A stretch of 64,000 bases of DNA. It comes from Acanthornis magna (lineage: Eukaryota > Chordata > Aves > Passeriformes > Acanthizidae). This document shows, piece after piece, positions 1 to 13,400 of the stretch (the first letter of the stretch is position 1; the number at the start of each line of letters is the position of its first letter). The stretch spans positions 434,001 to 498,000 of the forward strand of contig JAWUZG010000007.1 in assembly GCA_036785705.1 (NCBI GenBank), in the 5' to 3' direction. The position numbers and the translations under genes were made by a program. The notes beneath the pieces are model-generated. The model was not told where the DNA came from, ran no database searches, and was given only the letters and a program-made list of their open reading frames with translations.

Positions 1-3000
1 AAGTGAAAACCTATGTAAAATATAAACAAAGGAGAAATGGCAGCATAAATGAAAGTATTAGGTGGTTAATGAAATTGTTAACTTAGATGTTCAGAGTTTT
101 AAAAAAACCAAAAATCTGGTCCAACAGGGATAGGCAAAGCAGTAGCAATTAAAGTTAATAGAAAAGTGTGTGTGTGTTCAGTCCTGGGTTCTGAGACTGC
201 TAACTGCAAATCAGCAGTCTAGAATTGTAGCAGTTTTTTTAAAAGCTCTGCAATATGTAGAGTGCAATTGATTATGAATGTTCTGGATGGTGATCTATTA
301 AAATGCCAGAAATATAAAAGCCCTGTTGGGTAGACAAGCAGTTTTGTAGAGCTTCTCTGTCATGCTTCTTTTTACAGTTTATTGATCTGGGAAACAAAGA
401 GACTGGATAATAAGTCCTTCATAACAGCTTGATCTACACTTTGCTCGCCATGTAAAACAATCAAAATCCAATTTAATTTATATACCTTCAGCCACATCCC
501 AGACGACAGAACATTTCAGCGAAAGTATTCTAGAAGATATCCATAATTTGCCTTTATGAAGATTTATTTAAAACAGAATTTTGCAGTATGAGTGGGACAG
601 ATAATTTGAAGTTCCACATTTCCTCCTTTCTGTGTGTATCTGTATATATTTGCAATATGTGCTCTGGCAATGTTAGTAGCTACTTCAAAAAATGCAAATC
701 AGATGATTGAAAAAGGCTTTTCAGGTATGATCACTGGCATGAAGGAGTATTCTTTGAATAAAACAAGGCTGTCCCAAAATGAACACATTTATCTAATGTC
801 TTTGTATTCTCCATAATATAAATTGTCTCCCAGATGATTTTTTATGACAATTAGTGGCCTCAGAAAGCCATATAACCTCTTTCCATTTAAGAGCCATAAA
901 ACACACTCAGTGAAGATGCTGTTATTTATTGAGTTATATCTGTTGTCAAGTGAGAATGGTGAAATAAATTAATTTAGCATCTTATATGCATAGTGCTGTA
1001 TCAGCTGTGTACAAAGTATGAACAAATCCTAATGTTGAACCTCAGGGTATTTGTTTGTCTGAATTCTCATTCTGTTGGCCAACAGGAAATCATTACAGCT
1101 GCCCTCTGGAGATGCAGTTGCCTTAGAGAGGGAAGGTGGCACCGATTTTCTTTGCAAACCTCCCCCCAGAGTGCTAATTTTTAATTTGACCATATTTTTT
1201 CTCAATTCTGCTTCTACTATTCGTTTCATTTCTAAGAGCAGACATACAACCCAATATACCTACTTATGAAAATACATGTAGCTCTTAGATACAGTTTTTA
1301 GATTTAGATTGAGAGAATAAACATTTTTTCCTTCTAAGAGACCTGCATGAATACTGACGTCATAAGACCACACAACCATTGCATCATTGCATGCCATTTA
1401 GTACACAGTTAAAAAAAGAGAAAATAAAAAATACACTTGTTAATCAAGAGAACAATCTCAGACTTGTAATAAAGAGACCTAAGTAGGATGAGATGGAGCC
1501 TGGCATATATAGTATAAAAAGGAAGAGGAGTCAAGAACTTGTCTTTATACTGATCTTTTTCCAGAAACAAAGTAATTGTCCATGAGATGTTTTCTTTGGC
1601 AAAGCATTGGACAGGAGAAGTTGCAGAATTTGACCATCTGCTGATATTCTCCAAAGTTCCTCAAGTATGGCATTTTAGAAGAGGTGTTCCATGAACCTCA
1701 ACATCCGATTGTATTCTGGTGCAGTTAGCCAAGTAAAGCAGGAGAAAGCAAAACAGTGTCATATTTTACCCTCTAATGCTTCTTCAGTACAGAATGGGCT
1801 GTAAATTTTACTTAAGTAGAAGTTTGATGCAAGTTGTAGGCATGGGAGGGTACTTTTAATCATTGATTAGTTCAAAACTGTTTTGAGAGAACCCTTTAAA
1901 TAAATTTGCAAGCAGTGGAACCACTCAATTGCAATTTATTTAACAGTTATTAGTAATTTTAAAGCAAGTTAACTAAAGCTTATATTTTACTAATAATTTG
2001 CTCTTCTTTTTAATTGCCACTGTCTAAATTTGGAAATATTTTTGTTCTTTATTTGATCTAGCAAAGAATTTCATTATCCTAACTGAAATAATTTTCTCAT
2101 TTAGAAATGTCAGCAAAATGAAACAAACAACCAAATGAAGAACATCCACCCTATTTGTTAGTCTTGCCTTGCTGAAAAATTCCTTGTGGATTAATAGTAG
2201 AAGCACAAAACACATCATAATGAAAGAGTAAATGCTTATTTGAGAAATCTGCTGGCAAATTGGTACCTATGGCCTTCTACACATGGAACCATGGAGGACA
2301 TTAGGAAACATTAATATAAAAGTACTTACTATCAGAGGTAGTATCAGTGATAAAAAGGGGGATTCAAAGTAGGTGGTATTTTATTTGCAAAACTAATTTA
2401 TGTAGGTATTATTCCAGCTAACAGCTTTTGAAAGGAGTGAGTGAAAGAAAGGTTTTTGCTTGAGCTGGCCTTCTCAGTTATAAACTAAAGCCAGTGCCTA
2501 GTCTTTTTGCAGTAGGCTTGACTGCTTCTGCTAGTTTAATTTTCCTTCGGTTGGGCCTTAGTTTTGAGAGAAAAGTGTCACCAAAAATTATCAATTTAAT
2601 TTTAACAAAATTTCAAAAACTTCACAATTTTAGAAAGTGTCTAAAAAATTGCCTTTTTGGGGTTTTTTAGGGGATTTTTTTTTTTTTTTTAAAGAATTCT
2701 TTAGAGTCCTCCCTGTTTCGGGGCACAGTTAACTAGCATAAAGGTTCACATGTCCAGCAATAATAGCATGACACTTCTGTGTTTTTACCTAGCTGGAGTG
2801 GCAGCTAATCCAGTTCTAGTCTAAGAATAACTCTGTCACTCTTCTGGTTCCTTGTGGCCTGTCATCCACTCTCCAGTTGATTCCCTGTGGAACAGCCAAA
2901 CTTGACCTGTATGGATTGAAACCTGCGCTTGGATGTCAAGTGATTTCATTCCAAGGCCTGCTATGGAAACTGGTTTGAATAGGATGGGGCTGAAGAGATT

Positions 3001-4046
3001 TCTTCGCACAACAGAGCAATTTATTTAGGTAGCTGAGAAAAAAACTACCGTGCTATTTGACCTTCAAGCTCGTAAAAAATAAATGATCAGGCAGAAAAGA
3101 AAATCTCGTATTTTTTAATGGGAAGCGAAAAATAAAGGTAAACTAAATAAAAAGACAAGCTGGTTAATAGGGTCTACCTGTGCGTTCTTCAGCATCTTCC
3201 CACAAGGCCTGCAAGGAACATATTAATGCCATGACCACAGAGAGGCAATATTGGCCTATCACTTCTGCTGCAGTGATTAAGCATGTCAACAGTGCACAGA
3301 CAATGCTGAATGTGGAACAGGATGTTCACAGTTATTTCTGTTAAAAAATCTGAGTTACAAAAGAAAACACTGAAATCCAGCTGCAAACTTGTTTATCACA
3401 AAAAGACAGTAATTCACTGTGTGTATGGTGAGACCAGGACTCTGGAACATCTGAAAGCTGATGAGCCCTTTTCAAGGATGCTGCTACAAATAATGCCATT
3501 GAAAAGCTGCAGTAAAGCCTCTTTCCAAAGCACGGTCACTGCTTTCTAAAATCTGAGGTCAGGCCAGACCCATAAGGGACCTATTGGCTGTTGAGCACAC
3601 AGCATAAATCACTTTAATGTGAACAAGAGTTACAGGCACCCTGATGACTGTGCTATCATTCAAGCACTCTGATACTTTGTGAAGCCAATTACAGAAGTGA
3701 GTCTTTCAAGCCCTCCTTTGCACAGACCTTCCCATTCACACAAGTGAACGTGTAAATAAGGGCTTGTGACAGAAGGAAAACATTTGCCGCACCTGTACAA
3801 ATTTCTTCTCTTCCCTTTCACTCCACCAGCTATTTGAAAAGCAGAAAGCCATGCTCCTACAGGTACAGTGTTTCTTCTGTAATGATCTTTTGGAAATATG
3901 TATCACATTTAGGAGCCATCAGCAAGAGAGATTTTTCATTCAGAATAATTAGTTGTGTAATTGGCTTTTTAAAAATGACAAGCAATTGGCTGTCATACAC
4001 GTCTGGCTTTCAAGACTTACACTCCTAAAAGTTATTTCTTTTTTCT

Positions 4047-4081
<35 letters not shown>

Positions 4082-7000
4082 TTGGTTTGGGTTTGCATTA
4101 CAAATTGAGATTTTACATACTCATAACATTAATTACAACTGGTATTTATTAAAATATAATTTTTTCATTAAAACACCATTTAGAAGGGGTTAGTGACTGA
4201 ATTATTGCTCATTTCATGCTCACTAGATTATTTTCTCCATTTTTGGTTCAAATTCCTCTGTGAATATGGAAGGACCTAAATTCCTATTACGATAAATGAG
4301 GGAAAGCATCAGTTTTTATTTCTTATCTTTCTTATCTGCTAACATAAGTCTCACTGTAGTTTGCATCTTGAGAGGCAAACGCTTATGTGGTAAAGTCTTT
4401 ACAATCAGTTTGAATATGGAATCTATTTTCTATCTTATTTTAGAGTAAACTTGATAGTTAAACTTGAGATCCAGTCTTGAGATTCAAGCCTCTTCTTCCA
4501 CTCAGAATGGAACAATGTCTACCACTATTCAGCGCCTCTTATTGATAAAAAGATAAACAATAAAATACGTTTTTCATTATTGAAAGTCATAGAAAAGCTA
4601 CTGAAATTTCTGCTATCTTTGGGCTTAAATTCTTATGAAGTTCAAATGGATTTATTTATCTTCATCTGCTAGTAAGCCTGACCTAGAAACAAACAAATTT
4701 TTATCTTGCATTTTCCCTGCCTTTCCCAACTGCCATTGTAGCTTTGCCCACTGTCATTTCTGGCATGTGCAGCTGTAAAAAATATAAATACATCCCTTTA
4801 AACTAAAAACATTGGTGACAGTCCCATAAAAAGAGATATTTGGCCTGATATTTCAACTTCCTAAGAAATGTTTTATTCTGAATCTTCACGTTCCTTTTAT
4901 TTTAAGAAACAGAACTCAACCTTTCACCTTTGCTCTTTTCACTCTTTAAAAAAATCTGATGTTAACTAAATTCATTCTAAAATCATGTAGAATTGTGAAG
5001 AAAACACAGGAAAAGGCAATTTACTAATGCAAGCAATCATCCCAGCAATTACATAGTAAAAATATGATGATTAAAAATACAAAATTCTTCCTTACAGAGA
5101 CAGAGATTTGAATTCCGAGTGGCAGAAATTTTCATGTGACAAAATAACTTTGGCTAAGCAGACACCTGTTCCTTCCAGTAAAATGCTTTTTTCACCTTGT
5201 GACAGTTCAAAACTGAATTGTAGCATGTTGAATGACAAGCCCACTTTGCCTCATTTTTCAAACCAGCACTATTGTTTTACTGGTTAGTTTGCATTTTGTT
5301 TTCAGGAAGATGGTCTGCTTTTTATCTTCTTTAAAAATGGCATTTTGATGGGGAAAGTGTCAGACTATTGAATACAAAATGCATGTGCTATCCCTAAGGG
5401 AAAAACAACTAAACAGGTCAAAAAATGTCTGAAGAAAAAAAACCACTTAAATTGATGAACCTCTCATAAATTTAAATGTCAGGAAAAATTCACAACATTA
5501 GTTCAAATATCCACGATTCTAAAAAGACAGCTCATAGTGAAAAATTACCTACCTTTCTTGTGAAGGATTCTCTATAGTTCTGAGGTCTATACCAAACATT
5601 TTTGTCACCAGAGGTTTTCAAAATTATTAGAAATTTTTAATTTCTGGTATTAAATTGTGATTTCTGATGTTCTTTTCTCTCTAACAACAGAATTCACCAG
5701 AAGATGTCACACCATGATGTGACACCATGTGTCACAGGAATGAGTCTGCATTTGACACTGGCATTTGTTTGTATCCAGAATCTGCTGCAGCGTTTTTCCA
5801 GTGGCTTTGCAGACTGAGGTAATTCTTTCAGTAGCTCAAGAAGGACATCATTTGGGATATAAAATACTTTCTGATGCAGCCCAGGATGATTTTACTCAGT
5901 GTGATGAATTCCACAATGACAGGCCTTTGCTTCCTCTTACTTAACCTTTATGACATGCCTCAAAATGTCTCATGCTTTTTGGGAGCCTGCATTTTTGTGA
6001 AGAAATGTCTTATCTCAAAGCTTAGCACGTTTTCTGAACACACTGTCATCTTAGTGCGTGTCTAAAGCATTTTATTTAGATTAAAGCAAGAAACAGTTGA
6101 AGAGATAGGTAATTGGACATGTTTCATTCTGAATCAATAAATATTTGATTTCAATCTTACTTAAGGAATAGTTCAGTTTATAAGTTTCAGATTTAATTTA
6201 TCCCAAACTGCTTCTGTTTCTGAAAATAAAGGTGGAAAACCCCTCAAACATTGCATCATACACCTTGTTTGAGGTCAATTATTATCAGTACAAGTTACTC
6301 TAACATCATATTTTTAATGTGACTATGTTGCCAACCTAAACTCTGTAATTTTCTCACAGAAAATATTTAGACAGGAACATTACAATGTATACTTTCTGTA
6401 TCTATTTTTTTTCCCAGCAACTCATTTGCTAGAACAGTCACAGAAACTGAACAAACGATGCACAGTCATATCCTAAATAGATTTTATTTTCTATTCACAT
6501 GAATATTCATAAGGGAAATGTAAAGAGTTTGGACAACCTTAATTGATTTTCCTTCTGGTAGTTCAATATTCTTTTCCTGGTACTGGCAGAAATCAGAAAA
6601 CCAAAAAGTATCACGCAAAGGTCAAAAGAAAAAAAAATTAAAAAAGGAGCAACCCAAAATCTCTTCCACCTTTAAATACAGGGTTTTTTACATGGGCTAT
6701 GCAAACACTCACTGTATGGGAAAATCGAGTTGTGCAGGATGAGAAGAAAGAGAAGAGTAAACAGAAAAGACTGTGATAAGAAGAGTTTGCGTACAATGAA
6801 TTTTTTTCAAAAAGAACATGCATAAACCCAATTTTATTTTTCCTTCTACTACTTACACTTTTTGCTTAGTGTGAGAACTTCTAAGAGATGAACATAAAGC
6901 AGTTCATGCCAAGGCATTTTAGTCAGATTCCAAAACTTTTACTCAGAGCCCCTAATTTAGCATTGCTTATGGTCCTCATAAATAAAAACTTATGGCTGTA

Positions 7001-9390
7001 CTTCATTTAAAAAAAAAAATCACCCTGATAGATAAATTGCCTTGCCTTATGTACAATATTAAGAAGAAATAAGATAGGTTGCTGCTATGGGTGTTGGAAC
7101 CAATTTTTTAGGAACAGAATTCAAGAAGGAAAACAGCTAACTGAATATTCTTTCCTTTTGAATGAGCACTCAGATTTCTGGAGCCCAAATGTCTGAAATG
7201 TATTGTGATACTAGTTCAGTTTTCATCCACAAAGCGTGCAGTTAATCCTATGACACACATACAGAACTAAATAATGTGCAAAATTAGAAGAAAAGAATTC
7301 CCAGTTAAAAACAGGTTACAAGCCATAACTTGTTGAACAGATTCTTGTTAACCAACCGTAGCAGGATCACTAAATTCAACATTAAGTCTTTTTTTAAAAT
7401 GTCTCCATATTTCAGATAGCTTATAGGCATTAATTCCTACTTGGTATAACATTCTAAAGTCAATTGAAGATTGAAACATCATGCAAATGATTTAGAATAA
7501 ACCTATTTTCTATGGATTTTCCTCTTCTTGACTATAAGTTGCAAATTTTGCATCACTGCAGCAAGGTTAGAATACATCCCATTGGAATTCACTGGTAATT
7601 CTTCTCATGGAGAAATTTACATTTTCTCTTCAATATCATACGGAAAGATTAAAACAATAATTTAAAAGATACTGTGTATGAGCAATGTACAAAAACAACC
7701 ACTGATTCACTCTGTATTAAAACAAAAACAGTGAGAACAAAAAATGCTGATATTTGTTAGACTAGCTAAACACTCATCCCTATTCTCAATTTATTAAGTA
7801 GTTAAAAACACATTAGAAATTAAGCATACCAGCACTGATTAAGCATACCAGAAGAACTTTACAAGAGGAAGTAACTCAAAAAAATAGCCTTGATTTAGAA
7901 TTTTGAGTTGAGGAACTACTCCTCTGTATTAAAAAAAAACAAAGCAAACTTTTTTTTTGCATTCTGCCAGTCAGCTGAAGGTTTATAGGGTATACAATTA
8001 ATCTCCCCCTATAACTGGAAGAGAAAGATACATTTTCATCTCTCAATATATATTTATGTTTAGACAATATTTGTTTAGATACTAAGTACCAAATTAGGGC
8101 AATTTAAAAATGTGCAAGATAGGTGTAAAACAAGGCAGTCACAACACACCTTAGAAAAAGTGTCTATGACTGAAGTGGTTAAAATAAGTTTGAAAAAAGT
8201 CACCTTTATTAGTACTGTATTTTTGTATTTTAACATGTTTGCATGAAAGATGTCAATAAATTAAATTCTTCCTTATACTCTCACAAAAATATCCCACACC
8301 TCAAAATCAACTGCCCCCCCCACTTAATCTCCACTCTTAATCTAGACATAGAACAGTATTCCACCAAAATACAGTAAGAAACAATGTCATGTAAGATTAA
8401 CTATCATCCACTAATCTAATTAATTTATCTAATTAATGCAAAAGCAATTACCAAAGACAACAGTTTTACAAGGGACATTCAAGTAAGAAATCCAAAGCTG
8501 GCAGAATATTTTGTCATCTCTCCCATGTATTAAAAATAAAAAAGGAAAAAAACGGAAGAAATTATAAAGAAAGTCAAGTGGTCAAGACAGCCTAGAGAAG
8601 GCAGTGTTTCTTGAAAATATCCACAATATTTCATTCCTGAATTATTTTATTTGTACGTAGGCAATCTGAGTACTTATGGACTAAGTGAGCATGGTGCACA
8701 CAAATAGGTGTATTAAACTGAATGGAGAGGAAATTTTGTCCAATCACCTCTTTCATACTCAGGACAGGGCTAATTTTTGGGTTTATGCACACACATAATA
8801 GGATTCTAGGTTACTTCTTCCATGTGTTTTGGAACATGTTTTAAAAAAAGTACAGGATGATACATAGACATCTATTTATGTCATATAATCTTGCACATGT
8901 AGATTGTAAATCACAGGGGAAAGAAAAGGTAAGTACAGTAATACTCTGAGACAGAGGGTTTCCTAAAGGCATGCTCAAAGCTAATGAATTAGAAATAAAA
9001 GTAAGAAACCTGGCACTGGACTTCAGAGTCCCCGTGGAGCTCATGCTGAGCCCAACATCACAGCTCAGTGCAGTGCTGAAACACTACTGTGCTTCTTACA
9101 CCAGCTTTGAACACTGACAGGCACTGACCCATTCTGAGAATTTTTTTTTTTTGGTTAGTCTGTCTGTTAAGTCCCTGTGTGAATAAAAAAATTGGTGTGT
9201 CTGGAAGCCACCTGTTCCAAAGTGCTTCTTTAGGAGGCAGACTGACATTCTGTGAAGAAAAAATAAATTCTGAATGACAATGACTTTCAGTAACAGATTT
9301 TCCGTAGTATTTTGCATCCTAATTTAGAGAAAAATAAGGGTAAATTGTATTTACCCATAATGAAAAAAAAAAATCAGATTAATTATACTA
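1..9390. other. AT-rich intergenic DNA, no gene seen
   Basis: I see no coding exon, RNA gene or clear mobile element here. Open frames are short (under 85 codons), lack paired splice sites and look random. The stretch holds homopolymer tracts (poly-T near 2,677 and 4,049) and scattered A-rich runs, as expected for old bird intergenic DNA. Conserved regulatory elements could be present but cannot be recognised without alignment. Confidence 0.6.
4046..4077. repeat. poly-T tract
   Basis: A run of about 28 T follows a CT-rich lead-in. It may be the A-tail of an old minus-strand retroposed sequence or a simple repeat; no recognisable element body lies next to it. Confidence 0.7.
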
Positions 9391-9399
9391 TGGTTCTGG

Positions 9400-10476
9400 A
9401 AAAAATGTCCAGTGCACAGCTAGATAAATCCATGGTCTCATGGGTGAACAACATGCTGAGAGATTGGGCACAAAAGGGTTATAGCAAACGGAGTGCCATC
9501 AGGCTGGAGACTGATCTGCAGTGGGGATCCACAGGGCTCCATCCTCAGCCCTGTGCTCTTCAACATCTCCAAAAACTACTAGGATGCAGGACTCACTAAT
9601 GATGGTTATACAGTAGACAGATATCAGGTATATAACAATACTGTATTGGAGGAGCTGTTGACACAGTTGGAGGCAAAGAGGCTCTGCATGGAGACCTCAA
9701 AAGTCAGAGGACTGGACAAACAACTCTGTGGAATTGAACAAAGATAAATGCTGGATTCTGCACCTGGGACAGGACAGCCTGGGATGTACAGACAGACTGG
9801 GGAATGAGAGCCTGGAGAGCAGCACCACAGAAAGGGAGCTGGGGGTCCTGATCTATGGCAAGCTGAATTTGAGTCAGCAGTGCCTTGGCTGCCAGGAGGG
9901 CCAACCCTGTCCTGGGGGCATCAGGCACAGCATCGCCAGCTGGGCAAGGGAGGGGATTGTCCCACTCTGCTCCAGTCCTGGGGGCAGTTTTGGGTGCCAC
10001 AATATAAGGAGGATCTAAAGTTGTTAGAGACTATTCGAAGTAGGGCCATGAGTATCGTGAAGGTTCTGGAGGAGAAGCCGAGTGAGGAGTGGCTGAGGGC
10101 ACTTGGTCTGTTCAGCCTGGAGAGGAGACAGAGGGGAGACCTCACTGCAATTACAGCTTCCTTGTGAGGAGAAGAGGAGGGGCAGGCACTGATCTCTGCT
10201 CTGTGTTGACCAGTGACAGGACCTGAAGTTGTGCCAGGGAATGTTTAGTTTGGATACTAGAAAAAGATTCTTCACCCCGAGCATGTTTGGGCACTGGAAC
10301 AGCTCCCCAGGGCAGTGCTCACAGCACCAAGCCTGACAGAGCTCAAGGAGAGCTTGCACAATGTCCTCAGGCACATGGTGGGATTCTTAGGGTGTTCTGT
10401 GCAGGACAAGGAGATGGACTGTGATGATCCTTGTGCACTCCTCCCAGATCAGTTTATTCCACGATTCTGTGATTCT
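9400..10476 (+). mobile_element. CR1 LINE fragment, reverse-transcriptase end to 3' tail
   Basis: This is a 5'-truncated CR1 non-LTR retrotransposon. One frame near 9,520 reads [13 protein letters not shown], the reverse-transcriptase motif just before the catalytic YxDD region. Further 3' come CR1-typical stretches (the LNKDKCWILHLG segment near 9,730, then the segment reading LFSLERRQRGDL near 10,110) in shifting frames. It ends in the CR1 tail repeat near 10,461 (GATTCTGTGATTCT). Many frameshifts and stops, plus internal gaps, make it inactive. Sense strand is +. Confidence 0.9.
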
Positions 10477-13400
10477 AACAACTCCAAACCAAAGTTGATT
10501 TGATGTCACTACATGACTATAGTTTATACATTTCTTGCTTTTATGTCATTAAGGTAGCTTTGGCTCTTTTTCATGTCAATATTTTAAGGAAGTTAATGAA
10601 ACAGTTATCTGAAGGAGAAGGAAGGACTGCTCTTTTTCACTCTGTGTACAATATCTTATTACGTGGATAGCCAAGACTGCTATCCACAATGTTAAAACTA
10701 ATCAATATTAACTGCTGAGTGTTGTTTTTCTGTCAGAACCTCTGTCATGTGCCACTATTAAATAAAAAACTGTCACATGGAGACAACTTTACTATCCTGG
10801 TTATATTTGGGTTTTAATTAAACGATATTACTGCCATTCACTGCAAAACCACTCTTTGTGATAGCTTTTCCTCATTCTTCAACTTAGAAACTTTGTGTTT
10901 CTAATTGCTTTGGTACACCAAACATAATTTGATTTTACACAGTTTAGGTTTAATCATAGGATTTTAAATTGCACTTTAATCTCTTCCTCAGGTCTTCAGT
11001 ACAAATAACAGCAAGAGGCAATATTTAAATAGCAGTCTCTGTAAGAGAATTATTTTCAATCAATTATATGTCAGTTTATTTTTCTAGGCAAAGATTTTTT
11101 TTTTACTCTAATCCATGACCCTTTCCAATGACCTTGACATTGTACTAGATATCACTCCTCTCTTCATGACCACACAGCTGATTATGAAACTATATGATAA
11201 GGCAGCTGTACTAATCCTTTTTAATATATTTATCTATGAGAGAAACAAGAAAAATGTTGCTAAATTTTACTGAAGTCTATGCAGTTGACACCTTTGTGTT
11301 CTTTAGTTGCACAAATACATTGAAAAAAAAGGATTTGATTAGTTCTTTCTAAGTCTATGTTGTTTACTGCTTTTGGTTGAATCCATTGTATTTGATTCCA
11401 TATGTGTGAAAGATATTTGAGTCCTGGTAGCCTGATTTAGGAGTTTACTGATTTTCCTGGCCCAATTTGCAAATACATCAATCCTAGTATCATTTCTAGA
11501 ATCTGTGATTTTTTCCTACAATGCTTAGGCTTAAACTAGAATTGAAGGATGAACAGAGCAGCACAAATGGAAACTCCAGTCCTAGTGATGTTTTACTTTC
11601 ACAGTCATTTTTAGTAGCTCTAGGATGAGCAGTTGAATGATTAATTAGCTGAGATCATGTAAAAACCATTAGTGAAATTAATACAGAGCCTCTTCCAATA
11701 AAAATAGCTTGAGACATTTCTACTACTTATCTGTCTTCAGAGTAAGGACAAGAATTAACTATGTAATGATATCCTCTGAACTTTTCTGGTCTTTTTTTAA
11801 TGGAATTGTGATTCAGACTTAGCGGAACAACCCCCACTTACTATAATGAATTTTCTTTTTAATTGATAATTCTTCTCTAGGATTATATCACCTTCTGGGA
11901 ATGACTAAAAACTGTGGTGTGTGCTTAAAAACTCCCCTGAGGTTCCCTGGCCAGGGCACAGCAAGGCAAGATGTTACCTGCACACTTCTTAAAGATGAAA
12001 AAGTAGTGGGAAAGAAGAGAAAGCTTTCGAAATACATTGGTTCAGGTGCTCCCTGCCCCCTCTTATTTCCACAGGGACTAGGGAGATTAAATCTCTGCCA
12101 CTGTATTTTCTTATTCTGCAATGCATCAATAGGAAAATAGCTGGCAGTGTTTTGCCTTTGGTAAGGAGCATAATGACCAGATCAAGACTAAAACTGCCAA
12201 TAAAGAAACATCTCAAGAGAAGAAGTGTGTTATAATTCAATTCACAGTTTGCCTCAGGGACAAGAGAAGATTACAAATTGTGGTTTTCTCTTCACTGAAG
12301 AACTGATATTCAATACTTGGCATTATTCACCAGCATACATGCAGATTATGCTAATTAAATATTCTGCTGCTTTTTGCCACAGTTTCAGATACATTGATCT
12401 CACATAGCCACTGCTACTATGAAATATAATCTTGAAATGAGAGTCTGAATAATACATTACATGTGTGACATGGGAAATAGCGTAACTCTGTGGAAAGACT
12501 GCAGTGCATAACTGGACATTTTGTTCACATAGTTGCCTCAGCAAGTTATTCAATAATTCTATTAATTTAGAATGTCATATTACACTAGGTTCAGTATAAC
12601 CAGTTTCTCTAATTCCCAAATTACAGAATTCATACTCTCATAACACCATAATTCTCTATAAAATTAATGAAATAGTAAAAAAACCCAGCTGATTCCTAGA
12701 CCAGAAACATAAATCTACCTTCACTATCAACTTTCAGTTATGTCTAGATTTGGGGTTTATTATTTTCTATCCAGAAACATTATTACTTAACCTCTATCCT
12801 CTTTCTTCAGTTTTTTCTGTATGAATCTTTTTTTTTTTCCCCTCATGTCTACAGGGGCTGGATAAGACATTTCGTCTTTAGTACTTATTTAGTACTTTCA
12901 AGGATAGAACTCATGTTAGGGACAGATGTTGATATTTAGAACCCCATAACCAAATCCTATTTGACTGTGAAGTGCGGGACATAAGGGTCCTGGCTCCCTG
13001 AGGTAGGCACGTTAGGGGAAATCCTCTTGAGAATGTGACCATCTGGCATACATTTTGATGACATTTCAGCAGCCTGGCAGGGCTTCTGAAAAAGATTTCA
13101 GATGTTTCAGTAGGAAGAGACAAAATGAATATCTGTGTTATCAGGATACTGAATTTTCCCTGCTTACATAAGCAAGAAATAGGTCCAGATCTTATTCTTT
13201 TCGGAGTCAATTTAGAGTTGACTTCAGTAGAAAGAATTAATCCTACAACAGGACAGGAATTGTTCCTGCTATAACTACCAGAATGTGATAAATATATAAA
13301 GAGCAAGTATCCTGAAGGGATAAGGGATCTTTAGAATAAAGTGCTAAGAGAAAACAATTCCCTGAATGGTTGGAATTATATAGATTCAAAAGCCAATTTA

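Noticed and set aside
5697..5735. Near-palindrome around GTCACACCATGATGTGAC
   Set aside because: Short, imperfect and isolated; no element ends or regulatory context.
12911..13306. 131-codon minus-strand frame
   Set aside because: AT-rich DNA, no codon bias or recognised motif; a frame of this length is plausible by chance in 64 kb.
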